Part shown: in pieces, positions 44,341-55,186 of the stretch
Layout: each line of letters starts with the position of its first letter
Numbering within the stretch: position 1 is the stretch's first letter
NCBI GenBank assembly: GCA_000697665.1
Contig: KL197714.1
Location: forward strand, 1,164,049 to 1,228,048
DNA from: Jaapia argillacea MUCL 33604
Taxonomy: Eukaryota > Basidiomycota > Agaricomycetes > Jaapiales > Jaapiaceae
Direction: 5' to 3'
DNA: 64,000 bases
Made by a program: the position numbers and the translations under genes
Notes under the pieces: generated by a model
The model's input: only the letters and a program-made list of their open reading frames with translations
Databases searched by the model: none
What the model was told of the DNA's origin: nothing

Positions 44341-46263
44341 TCAACCAATCGTAATGGTTGGAGCGAGGAACGTAACAACGACGTACCGCTCATACGCAGG
44401 CTCCGTGCATATCACCTTGTCAATCCTGGCCTTCAACCACGAGATCACATCCTGGCCTAAGCTCACGCAGTCATACAACTCGAGTTTTTTCAGCTTTATC
44501 GGTGTCACAGGACCATGAGTCACATTACTCGGTGCGGCGCCACCGATGATGTCGGGGTTCCGACCCTCCACCATCTGTACGAGCTTAGAGACGCCATCGC
44601 CATGAGCATGACAACCTTTCATGCCCAGTGAAACGAGGTTCGGGCATATCCAATGCTGTTGATCTTCATCCGGCGGGCAAAGCGCCAGCAACAACGGTTC
44701 GAAGGCTGCACCTCCAATTTGGAGATGATGGAGATGGTTCATATCATTGAGGAACGTCCATCCGATTATCGCTCCGGCTGCGTAGAAGAGGGAGTTGCTT
44801 GAGGAGTAGGCGAGTGAGAAATGTTTGAGGGGTGGATTGGAGGAGCGGGTGATGAGGTTGGAAATCGTGTCCTCAATGGGATCTCGAACTTCAACGTCTA
44901 GCGTCAGCGAATCGAGTACCGGGAGAATGAGCGAGTCGATGAGCTGTGCTAGGCAGTAGTGTCCGCCCAGATTGAACTCTCGGAGCTCGGGGAGAGTCGT
45001 GTTAGATAAGGGCAGTACTGGAGGGAGAACCGCCGCGAAGTTAAGGGTCAACGACTCCAAGTTTGGGTTGGAGGAAACGATGTGCATTATTCGGTCGAGG
45101 GGTAGGTGGGAGGTGGGTAAAGAACGGATGGTGAGGCTACGTAAATTTGTGTGGAACATCGGGGAAGACCATTTGAATGGCATGCACTGAAGATTGATGG
45201 ATTCGAGTTTTGGCAGGACAAGTTGAGCGTTCGAACTTGTACAAGGTAACCAGTTCCATTCGTTATAGAACGCTGGTTCTGCACAAGATACCTCGAACTC
45301 GCGGAGGAGTGGGGCGTCACCTGAAAGCAGAGTGAGATATGGGCGTTCCAGGTGAGAGATGCACGTTACCAGTAATGGACTTCAGTGCGCCCAATGAAGT
45401 GAAGTGTTTATCAAATCTAAACACAAATCTCTCCCATCTATGCATCTGCTCCACGAGATAAAAGATAGCGATGTGACCCCAGTGCGCTGCAACCCGCCCA
45501 TGTTTGGCGGGTGACGACGGCGGAGGGGTCAGAGGAGAAGACGCGTAAGGATTCGGGGTTGGCGGCGTCATGATGGGTGGGAGCATGGGGGCGGGAGCTT
45601 GTGGCGGAAACACCGGGATGTGACCATGCAAGTACGCTTGCGGGTGTGGTGCCCATGGAAGGGCCTGCCATGGAACAGGTGACACAGCACGGGGAAGCCT
45701 ACTCGAGGCGGCTTGTGGATTTGTGTGAACTCGCAAGAAAATCTCGATATCCAACGGCACGCGGCTGCCTGACCGCTCCAACCACAAACGTATGGTGTCC
45801 GCTGATGTGCTCTGGGTGGTAACCAACCGGATCTGAGCGGTGAACATGAGGTCAAACTCTTATGCAAGTACGGTGAGAACACCCGTACTTTGGACCACAA
45901 TCTTGGCATTGACAACACCAGTTTTCGCCACAAGGTGCACACGGCGCTCAGCACCCAAGCACAGCATGGATAGTCTTCAAAATTTAGGGCAAAAATATGC
46001 CGTAATAGCTCGTGAGGTAACCTGCGAATCGGCGACAGGTAAGCCTTGGTAAGAAAGAGGTCAGCTTCGAGCTGAGTCTTGTCTTGTTGCATTTGTTCGA
46101 TGGCTTTTTTGGAGTCAGCGATGACCTGCTCCAGCTGTCGTTGGGCAGTCTGGATCTTGTCGTCGAGCTGCGCGATAGCATCTCGGTTGACCTGCAAGAG
46201 TCTTCGAGCATCGACAAGAGTAGATTCTGTCGGGGGTTCAGGAAGGTCTATCGAGAGGGGCAT
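44341..46263 (-). CDS. F-box protein with N-terminal coiled coil and proline-rich insert
   Basis: 607 aa from three exons (46263-45883, 45832-45370, 45320-44341; 1824 nt). Residues about 18-75 are a coiled coil (DDKIQTAQRQLEQVIADSKK, then QMQQDKTQLEADLFL). The F-box follows (SPIRRLPHELLRHIFALNFE, VLSAVCTLWRKLVLSMPRLW). This coiled-coil plus F-box front end is a standard mushroom architecture. An unusual Pro-rich stretch comes next (PVFPPQAPAPMLPPIMTPPT), then leucine-rich repeats (NLRSLTIRSLP, NLESLTLNFA, PVLDSLTLDVE, LKKLELYDCVSLG). The ATG at 46263 is chosen because it directly precedes SIDLPEPPTEST, common at the start of such proteins; the frame is open upstream to 46341. Likely SCF substrate adaptor, target unknown. 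Confidence 0.83.
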
Positions 46264-46755
46264 GGCGGGGATGTAAGGGTGAGGCAGTTGTACGGCGGTG
46301 AATCTAAAGAGACTAGGGAGACTCCAGCCACCTGACACCAACCTGATGGCGAAAACAGCCGCCGACCACGTGGGTTACATAACAACCACAGCTTTTTGTT
46401 AGAAAGCAAGAAATACAGGCCAGAAAAATGCGAAGACGAGGAGGACAGACAATACCCGTACTCAAAGTGAAAGGTCTGGTAACACGAGGAGACGAGGTGA
46501 TCAAATGAAACACACGAGGCAGACTCCCGAGATCTGCAGGTCGACTTTCAAAGATATACGCGAGTCATAATAGGTCATAGAAGCCAGTAATGAAAGGGTG
46601 ATGGGCGGATCACGCTTGTGCATCGATACAATGGTGCTATAAACATTCCTGCAAGAATAATTCGCGGCGGCGAGCCTTGCCAGCAGTGCATCATACAATG
46701 TCCGTTGAGGACGAGAAGAACAAAAGGGGGAGGTGGCGCAAAGGCGGCAGACCCA
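46264..46755. other. intergenic
   Basis: 492 bp between two minus-strand genes, holding the 3' flank of TOA2 and the promoter of the F-box gene. No feature is recognised. Confidence 0.4.
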
Positions 46756-47274
46756 CTACTTCTTTCCCTGCTCTATAGCGTCGCCATTTTTACAAGCGAT
46801 GATCTTTATTCGAGGTGCCGTAACCATTTCATTTGATTCCATCTTGAACGACGGGTTCTTCACGATAAACGTCCAAACATCATCGCAAAGTCGATAGGTA
46901 TGCAAATGACCCTGCGTGCGCGGCGTTGGCTTACATCTTCAAACCAAGGGAAAGACGACAGACCTTCAACGTAGTCTTTGCCTTGACCGATTTGACCATC
47001 GTATCCGCCAAGGACTTGTCAAACTAGCACAGAGACGACGAGGTGAGTGACGGATTTATCGGATGAACTAGTTTCACAACCTGCTGCAAAACCTTCATCG
47101 CAAGCTGAGGAGTGATCTGACCGCTCGTGATAAGCTCGTCAAGGGAGTCCGTTAACGCCATTCCGATCCTGCAAGTGGCACACGGAGAGGTTAACAGGAG
47201 AAGTGACACCATTCGACCACCTCAGCGAATACATACGATGAACCACGGTAAAACTCGTAGTATGCTGATGCCAT
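46756..47274 (-). CDS. TOA2: transcription initiation factor IIA gamma subunit (TOA2)
   Basis: 113-aa small subunit of TFIIA, which stabilises TBP on the TATA box. Four exons (47274-47237, 47168-47081, 47023-46964, 46911-46756) sum to 342 nt. The sequence is near-canonical: [59 protein letters not shown] and [20 protein letters not shown], i.e. the N-terminal helical bundle and C-terminal beta-barrel residues of the family. The length matches the usual 106-122 aa. Introns are 68, 57 and 52 nt, and the start is fixed by the conserved YYEFYR N-terminus. The tail [15 protein letters not shown] is the family's usual basic end. Confidence 0.95.
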
Positions 47275-48845
47275 TGTTGTACCGGGGGTTTGACAGTGAT
47301 GATAGGGAGCAGATGCAAGCTGAAGTTCGTGGAAAGCGTCCAGTCAAGGACCTTCGCAACCCTCATCGGCGCCGTGGGATGACAAATGGGTCGCGCTGGT
47401 CACGTCACGCGCGACCTTCCTTCGTTTTGACCACCACCGCGATCGCTGCCCTGCGGAGGGTGCCCGTATCACTATAAGTATTATGCCCCGGAGAATCACC
47501 ATTCACGGCGCTGGTTGGTTTGTGTTGTTCACCTTTTGTTGGAATCAATATTCACCGTCATTTCCGACATTTCTGGCTGGCATTTTCATCATACTAGCTC
47601 AAGTTCTGACCTCGTTCAAATCTCGTTGTGGCTGTTTATGTCCATCTGGGCCTGGCCTGATCCACTTTTCATCGGAGCAAAGCGAACTCCTTCAAGTGAC
47701 CCTTGGCAGCCCACTCCACCAGGGTGTGCTCCCCAAGTCTCAGCCGATATTAATGTCCCCTCCGTCCAAAGCGCTTTTTAGGAAATCCTAACGGGTACGC
47801 GGGCATCCCTAGCATCTAAAAGAGTGAGAATCTATTCGAAGATATCCCCCCGCCTAACCTCCACCTCGCCCTCGTGCATGGACTTCCGACACGTTGTCCA
47901 TTATCGATCGAGGAGTTGACACAATCATCCTCGAGAATATCATCTCCCGTTCCCTCAAACATTCTTTTCAGTTGGGTGCCGACCTCTCCTTTTCCGCATG
48001 GCCTAACCACTGTCGAGACTCGGGCACGATTCTCAAGCGCGGGCTCCAATCGATATCGACATGTCTGTTCCGTCGATAGCGGCTGTGCTTGGGCGGGGTG
48101 TACTGGGGGTCTCGTTCTGAGACTCCCCCTCGACTTTCCCCTCGGCGTCGCTTGGGCGGTTGGGGACCTGGCATCTCGCCAGTTGCGCACAAACTGACAA
48201 TCAGATGCATAGTGCCCTTCATTTGTCATGCGTTATGTACGAAATCGTGTCGCAGTTGATCCGCGTGGGTTGAGACCTCAAGAATAATCAGTGGAGCTCA
48301 TCTGCGACTCAATTTCCCTGCGTCGCCCACCCCCCTCGTGGTGATTGCCTCAAATCGACGGTTGATGCCTCCACCCCTTGACGAACAAGCAATCTAGGAC
48401 GCCTCCAACGTCGCGATAGGTAAACTTTTATCATTTAGTCCTTATGTGTTGTCAAAAACCTTGTCCGTCTTAATCTGATCTTTCCAATAGTCTTGGAATG
48501 CTGAGGTCAAACTTTGTGATTACGGGACTGGGATCAACATCGGTTTGGAGGAAACTAATGCTACAAATTTCTGTAATTGTAATTGTGATTTGAATAATTG
48601 AATGACGACTGTCTTGTGCGGGGCCTATATATTCTAACTATAATATTGGGAAAAAAATAAATAATATCTTGAAAGTGTTCAATTTGAACTGAACGTCGAG
48701 GAATCCTAGTTTGCTGTGAAACTGAGAGATTCCTATTCGTATCCGGGTGTTGGGGAGGGTATTGGGGAGGAGCCTTAGCGTCTATTGCGTTTGAGTGAGA
48801 GGGACGGTGCCAGTTCCGCTACACAGCGGTCGGTGGCGTTTAGTG
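47275..48845. other. 1.6-kb interval without a recognised gene, with an AT-rich patch
   Basis: Contains the TOA2 promoter and the 3' flank of the kinase gene. Overlapping frames at 47816-48229 (minus) and 47874-48197 (plus) have coding-like length but no known domain. 48570-48680 is distinctly AT-rich (runs of A and AATAATAT-type sequence) against an otherwise GC-balanced background and may be a terminator region. Confidence 0.4.
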
Positions 48846-50308
48846 TCAATCAGATTCAGTGGAACGATGATGCACCCACCAGTTGATAGCCTCCAAACGG
48901 TTAATGATTTTAGAAAGGGAAGGTCTGGCTGACGGATTTTCTTCCCAGCAGTCCGTCATCAATTGCCACACCTCATCTGAAATTCCCAATTTGAGACAAT
49001 CTTCTGCGTTGGGTCTCTTTGGCCGGATCTTGGGTCTCTCTCCTTCCGCAGCGGACAACATCCTGAATGCGAACACACTTTCGCAAAGTTCAGCAAATGG
49101 TAACTTGCCCGTGAAGACCTGAATACACGTCAGTAGTAGGCCAGAGGACAAGAGCGAAAGACTGTTCGCTGACCTCCCACAACGTCATACCGAACGAGTA
49201 GATCTCACTCTCGAAGGTCGGGCGTGAGGTATCGCCACGAATGAGTTCAGGAGCCGTCCATCGTAGAGATCCCACAGTGAAAGCTGTTTTGACACTGCAA
49301 GGATGACTGACGATAGAGCAATGTCCGAAATCGGCTATACATGCCCGACCCTTATCATCGATGAGGGTGTTCTCCTAAATACGAAGTGTGTTAATATGTG
49401 TACACTAACGTCCAGTGGACATATTACCTACCCCTTTCAAATCGCCATGAATAATTCCATGGGAATGAAGGTAGTCCAAACCGTGCGCCACGTCCAACAT
49501 CTATGAGATTGAAAGGATGGGTTAGTGGTGTGATACGAGCCGGAGAACACTTACCAATCGGATCAGGTTGATAGGGTGAGGTCGAGACGATAGGTAGGCA
49601 TTGATGTTGCCATTGTTCATCCACGGGGAAACCATGCACCACAAAGATTTCGTTTGGCATATGCCAAGGAGTGGCACTATGTTATCATGAACAAGCTTTT
49701 TCCAGATTGCCGCTTCAGTAGGGAATCCCTGTAGCTCGCGGTGAGTAACGAGAGAGAGTCAGGTTGAAGACAAAAGCTCACCGGATAAGATTTGTCTCGC
49801 AGCAATAGCTTCAAGGCAACGGGACGATCACAATACCAGGCTTGGTAGATATCGGCGGAGCCTCCGCTGGCTTTAGGAAATTCGGAAATCGCAGTCACAG
49901 TGCTCCCGCGGGTAAAACCAGACTGAGATAGCGACGAGTTAAGACGAAGCTCTTCTAGCACCCGACTCCACGGACTGCTGTGGTGTAACTGCTGGGTGGC
50001 CTCGATGACATTGCGGAGGCCATGAACGACACAGTGAGCACCAATGTCGCTTTGACTCTCCCATAACACCGAGCGGCCTGGGTAGGCGAAAGCGATTCGT
50101 AAACCCTCCTAAAGAAAGACAGGAAAATAAGTATGGTAAGTACCAAAACCCTAGTGTTTATGTGTAGAGCAGACTCACGAAAAGATGCCAAATTCGGTGA
50201 ACTCCGCGGAACACTCCAGAAAGTTTGTCGGAGGCAACGATCGCTTGGATGTGACCATTTCCTAATCTCGGCAGAGCACGATGTTCGACAGTTGACGGGC
50301 ATCCTACC
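48846..50308 (-). CDS. TKL-type protein kinase (N-terminus unresolved)
   Basis: Protein kinase of the tyrosine-kinase-like group expanded in mushrooms. Exons from the C-terminus: 49118-48846, 49374-49174, 49500-49432, 49728-49555, 50108-49782 and, less surely, 50308-50179; all internal phases agree. The domain is complete: Gly-rich loop ASGGSADIYQAWY, VALKLL (catalytic Lys), GFPTEAAIWKKL (alpha-C Glu), HDNIVPLLGI, catalytic loop HGDLKGEN, IADFGH, activation segment GSLRWTAPELI, then EIYSFGMTLWEVFTGKLPF and CWEENPSARPSLSKII. In the HRD motif Arg is Gly, the usual variant in this fungal group; the catalytic Asp, Asn and DFG are present, so it is likely active on Ser/Thr. The region before the kinase domain has no known domain, and the true start probably lies in exons upstream that I could not define. 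Confidence 0.82.
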
Positions 50309-51519
50309 CTACGTGGAGTGTAAAATCAGTGTAAGAATTGAGGCGTACTCGGTGCACATACTTCTCTGGATCACGAACCACTCGGCCTGGCCTTGAAAGG
50401 CGAAAAGGAATCGGGAATCGCATGGGTAGAGGAAACAGAATTGGTTACTGTGGAATTGACAAAGAGTGGTGCAGCTGACGCCCGAGGAAACAGTCGGATG
50501 GAGTGGCGTAGAACGGGGAAATGACAAGTACAACGAAGAGTAACGTGGGGGGGCGGGGGTGGGGGGGCAACGGTATATAACACCATAGCTGTGCTTCAGA
50601 GCACGCAGTCGTGGCCACCCAGATGCCTTGCGTTTCCGAAACGCTTTCATCCAGTTCCTTTGTTTTCAGGTCGGTCGTGTCCGATGATCGAAGGCGGTTC
50701 CCGGGGAATCAGAAAAGGAACAAGCAGTGAATAATAATCTGAACCTTGGTAAAGTACGTACATTATCCACTCCCCGACCTTCTGCAGTTTCGCCTCGACC
50801 ACCTGAGGGGACACATTGCGCCACCGAACCGTCACACACCTATCGCAACCGTGAAAGTGTTATTGGGAGAGCCTCGTGGCCATGATATGACGCGGCTATC
50901 GGTTGGGGGGACACACAAGGGATCAAAGAAGTTTTCAGGAGGTAGAAGAAAACGCGTTTCTCGTGAAAGCCGTCCTGGAGGTGGTGGGAGGAGTGATGAT
51001 TTGGTCGGCCCCGCGTTATAAACGTCTTAGGGCGCTGGAAGTGCTCAACACAGTCAATTGATTGGCAAGGATCATGATGCACCGAACTGTTGGGTCATTC
51101 CAGCAGGCTATCAAGGAGAAATAACTCACTGTGTCAGTAACCCTCATCGCCCCTCCCTGGGAGCTGTATCGAAGAAGAGTCCATCCGTGATAAGTATCGC
51201 CCCCCATCCTTTGCTCGGACTTCGAAGCACTGGACGAGCTGAGGACACCGAGCAAATGCATGGCCCACAGCTTTAGGAAATAACTCGAAGCCCCAGTATA
51301 GCCATGGGCTTCGTCTTAGCAGCAGAGCCTTTAAGTATGAGTTGGGGAGGTCTTCGGTGATGCATGTGACACGGTTTGGTGAGCGCTTGGCCTTGGCTTC
51401 TATCGACCCGGCGATGCCCTGACCTGTCAAAGATGGCCGGATGGAAGTCTTGCGGCGACGAAACTCCCACTAGTACTGCCACTATCACAACAGAATTCTC
51501 CGGGCTCGGATATGCGGGT
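50309..51519. other. 1.2-kb interval, possible 5' exons of the kinase
   Basis: Between the last supported kinase exon and the cyclophilin stop. A minus-strand stretch at about 50801-50760 (VVEAKLQKVGEWI) is bounded by acceptor- and donor-like sites and could be an upstream kinase exon, but no continuous model was found. A G-rich run lies near 50550-50568. Confidence 0.35.
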
Positions 51520-52360
51520 TTAGCATTTTCCACATCCGCCTATCCATACTGGTATGCTGGGTTTCCCATCTGCATCACCACCGGCTTCATCCAACTTCTG
51601 TAATACGTCCCACCCCTCTTTCAGCTGTCCAAATACGACGTACTTCCCACTCATCTTTGACAGTTTGGATTCCTCGTCGGTGAGTACGACAAAGAACTGT
51701 GAGGAGTTCGTGTTCTTGCCCGAGTTTGCCATTGCGAGGGAACCTTGTTTGGGTTTGGTTTTGAGGCCGTCTTTCTCATCGTTGAACTTTCCGCCGTATA
51801 TCGACTGTCATGTGGTTCGATCATTGAGTAAAGATGCAACCCAACCGGGAGGAATTGTAGGACAGAGGGCACGTACCTCGCCGCCGCTCCCGTCACCTCG
51901 GGTTATGTCCCCTCCTTGGGCAACGAAGCCTTTCACGATTCTATGTATCGGGCATTCTAGGTAGTGCAACTTCTTGTTTGGTGCATTCTTGCATGTGCCC
52001 TTCTCGCCGGTGCATAATGCAGTGAAGTTCCCAGTAGTCTTGCTCAGGCCTCGGGCACCGTCAAGCTCAAACACCAACCTCCCTGCCAAAAGAGGGGCGG
52101 GAGGAGTGAATCGCATTTCAAGCGATTTCTAAAAAGGTATCGGTGGTTGGTGACAAGGAATAATATCAAGAGAGGACGCCCACATCAATTTCTTTGAGGA
52201 TATCTTGCTGCTCCTCTGATAAATCTTCTGGTTTGGAGGGCAGACCGTATATCAAAGCATTCTTCGAGAGAAGGGCTGATGTCGAAGAGTATGCCACCTC
52301 TTCACGTTCATATTCCTCGCGATAACCGATGGAGACGTCGAGGTAGACAGAGATAGGCAT
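51520..52360 (-). CDS. cyclophilin-type peptidyl-prolyl cis-trans isomerase
   Basis: 237 aa from exons 52360-52184, 52128-51877 and 51804-51520 (714 nt). The C-terminal 165 residues are a cyclophilin domain: GRLVFELDGARGLSKTTGNF, IHRIVKGFVAQGGDITRGDG, SIYGGKFNDE, MANSGKNTNSSQFFVVLT, KYVVFGQLKEGWDVLQKLD. The FxxQGGD and SQFF catalytic and cyclosporin-binding residues are present. The Trp of the usual HxxFG(K/R)V region has no clear counterpart, so cyclosporin sensitivity is uncertain. An N-terminal extension of about 60 residues (PISVYLDVSIGYREEYEREE) contains an acidic helix and no targeting signal. It is head to head with the Mob gene over 238 bp. Protein folding or a spliceosome-linked role cannot be separated from sequence. 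Confidence 0.93.
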
Positions 52361-52598
52361 GGGTCCCCGTTTCTTCCTAATACGTCATACCAGACCGTCA
52401 GGAAACCATCTTCATATATAGTGGTTACTTTACGGCTGATCGTTGAGACGATTTTAAGTTGCAATCAACAAAGCAGTAAGGAGGAACTGTCAGTGAGATG
52501 AAAGCGGTTGGGGGGAGGCGTGAGAAACTTGACTTCGAACATTATTTCCGTTGGTCCTCCCGCCAACGATCTCCGACGACCCGCAAAACAAGCTCACT
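52361..52598. promoter_or_regulatory. bidirectional promoter, cyclophilin and Mob genes
   Basis: 238 bp between divergent start codons. TATATA occurs near 52413-52418, about 55 bp upstream of the cyclophilin ATG on the minus strand. Shared regulation is inferred from position only. Confidence 0.5.
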
Positions 52599-54766
52599 AT
52601 GCCAGTAGCAATCCAACGACCACTAAAAGGCTCCCGGATATCGACTTTTTACCCAGTCAAATCCCTGCCATCTCTCTCGTCTCTTGACAGCGCCTTTCAG
52701 TTGCAGGAGTACATTTCGCTGCTCATCCGGCTGGACCCTCATGACGTGGACAGAATCGTGTCTATCCCAGGAAAAGGCCAAGGGAAGGACAGAGAAGTGA
52801 ATGGCGGTGGAAATGGGGAGGATGTAGGGAAGGGGGAGGAGAATGGGGCCGGGAACGCCCACGGCGCTCCTGAAGGGTTGGGTCTGAAAGATGGAAAGGG
52901 GGAGATTACGGTGGACGAGGCTTGCTGGGTTTATGAGCAGCTGAGGTATAGTCTACCTTCTCTGCTTCCTTTGTTCATTTGCTCAGATTATGCTTGATAA
53001 AACCCAGACGACTTGCCCAAGATTTGACGCACCCACTCATCACAATGCTTCAACTCGAGTGTACGCGTGCGACGTGTCCAGAGATGAAAGCTGGCGAGTG
53101 GCTCTATCTTTGTGTCGCTCATGGAAATGATGGTGCTATGGAGGTGAGTCAAACCGCGCACATCGTCCCCCTTTAGTCCATTAACGCACGATCAATATTG
53201 TAGCAATGCTGCGCAATAGACTACATTCTCCACACTCTTGACAGTGCAACTGCCCTTCTTAATTCGCCCCGCGCATTCCCCTCTCGGTACGTCCTCAGTT
53301 ATACACTCGTCTATCAACTGGCTGACCCTCAAGCCTTTAGCCTCTCCATCCCCCAAACCTCCCACCGTCACTTCTCCTCCTTAGCTCGGCGCTTGGGTAG
53401 GATATTCGCGCATGCTTATTTCCACCACCGCGAAGCTTTCGAACAAGCCGAAGCCGAATCATCACTATATGCTCGCTTCCTCGCCCTAACATCAAAATTC
53501 GAGCTTGTCCCCTCGGAGTTCCTGGTCATCCCTCCCCGCGTTCTCACTGCCCACGGTGGTGTTGACGAAGACGGTGGCCGAGGAGAAGTCAGAGGAAGGA
53601 GTGCTGATGTCGATCCTCCAAGGTTGCTTGGGGCTGCTCTTGACCCGCAAAAGGAACGAGAGCGGGATATGGAGCGAGCTGCTGGAGCTGGAGTGAACGC
53701 TCAGCGTGAACTTGGTCTAGGCAGGACACCTAGTCCATCTATCGGCCTTTCTCCTGCTTCAGGGATTGTCCGAGGGGAGAGCCCGAGGAAGATGGGCAGG
53801 AACAGGACAGATACGATGGTTTTCAGTGAGGCTGTCAGCGTTGCAGAGGAGTTGGCAAAGGGAGAGGTGGAGCCATACGAGGTTCCAGTGGACATTCCGA
53901 GCGTGACCGTCTCTGCTGACCCAAGTGCTCCGGCGGAGCCTGTCCCTCCCATCGAAGCCGACTTGGAAGAGCCCAAGGAGCAAGAGAAGGAGTCAGAACC
54001 GGTCCTTCTTGAAATCTTCGCACCCGAACCCAGCGAACCCTTCATCGAGACCGAGCCAGCAGAGCCCGAGGAAGAGGATGAGGTGCCCGGATCCCCTCCC
54101 TCTGAGCCTTTGGAGATTGAGGAACCTACACCAGCACCTGAGCCCACCACAAGTTCGGAGTCTCCTTCAGCCACCGACGAGTCTACTACAGCCACCGACG
54201 CGACTTCCGTCGAATCCGAAACTCAGCCTCCATCGGAGCCGACCTCCTCATCCTCAACCACAGCCGAACACCATGAAGAAATTACCGAAGCTTCTTCAGA
54301 ACCGGAGGACGAAACTCTCGCTCACACCCACCAGTTCGTGATCATTGGACCGCAAGGGGAGTTCTGCGAGGCAGATGATATCCCGAAGTCACTGTCCAAG
54401 AAACACCAGATGGCGGAGAGCCATGAAGCCTTGCCAGAAGCTGAGGAAAAGGTCGAGGAGGCTGTTGCAGAGGCGGAAGAACCACCTGTAGGGGACGCGA
54501 TAGAGCCTTCGCCTCCCGTACCGGAGGAGGCTGCGGTGGAGGTGGCGCCCGCTACTGCAGAGGAGGTTGAACACGAGCATCTTGAGGAAGAAGCCCCACT
54601 GCAGGCCACCCCGGCAGCTGACGTACCCGAAGCCAACTCAGAGGAGGATGTGGAGAAAGCCCATTCAATTGAAGTTGAGGCCGCCGTTCCCGATGATGGT
54701 GAGGTTCCGTCCACAGAGACGTCAGAAATTCCTCCAGAGGTTTCTGAAGAAGCACCGTCGACGTAG
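52599..54766 (+). CDS. Mob1/phocein family protein with long acidic tail
   Basis: 663 aa from four exons (52599-52945, 53008-53143, 53204-53286, 53341-54766; 1992 nt). Residues about 10-250 form a Mob domain: FQLQEYISLLIRLDPHDVDR, then a Gly/Lys-rich insert, VDEACWVYEQLRR, zinc ligands CTRATC (C-x4-C) with HAYFHH (H-x4-H), EWLYLCVAH, and FLALTSKFELVPSEFLVIPP. This resembles the Mob4/phocein branch, part of STRIPAK-type complexes, more than Mob1, because of the ELVPSEFLVIP end. The last 400 residues are highly acidic, rich in Glu, Pro, Ser and Thr, with no domain; most Mob proteins are only about 220 aa. The start fits the VKSLPSLSSLDSAFQL block. Divergent from the cyclophilin gene. Confidence 0.85.
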
Positions 54767-55186
54767 GGTCGGATGCAACCGTTCTGGTATCGAGTTTCAC
54801 CTGTATCAACGCTGCTAGCCATCTGTTACGTCTCTGTTATGGATTTCGTCTTAATATTTCTAATATCAGGAGCTTCTCACTCTGTCATATGATATCTCGA
54901 TATCGCTGCGTCCACGACATACTTAGCACACATTCTGAAGCAGAGTGAGAGATTGATTGTGGCATTATCCTGCCGAGCTTGGGCGATAGGATTCCAAATT
55001 CCCCATCCGCGGCTATGGTTGACATCGGCTGCTGTGTGTTCTTCCCATGACCTCACGATTCCTTCCTCTCTTTTCCGTGCCGTTTCAGAGTACATGGCCA
55101 CGGATAAGATTTAAAGATACCATTAATTAGCATGCTTTAGATCAACCACGACGTCAAAGCCCACGTTCAGCATCCTAGCCTGAACC
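54767..55186. other. intergenic, one doubtful small ORF
   Basis: 420 bp between the Mob stop and the amidase start. A minus-strand frame at 54877-55095 (about 72 codons from an ATG; MYSETARKREEGIVRSWEEH) has protein-like composition but no relatives I recognise. I treat it as unsupported. Confidence 0.35.
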
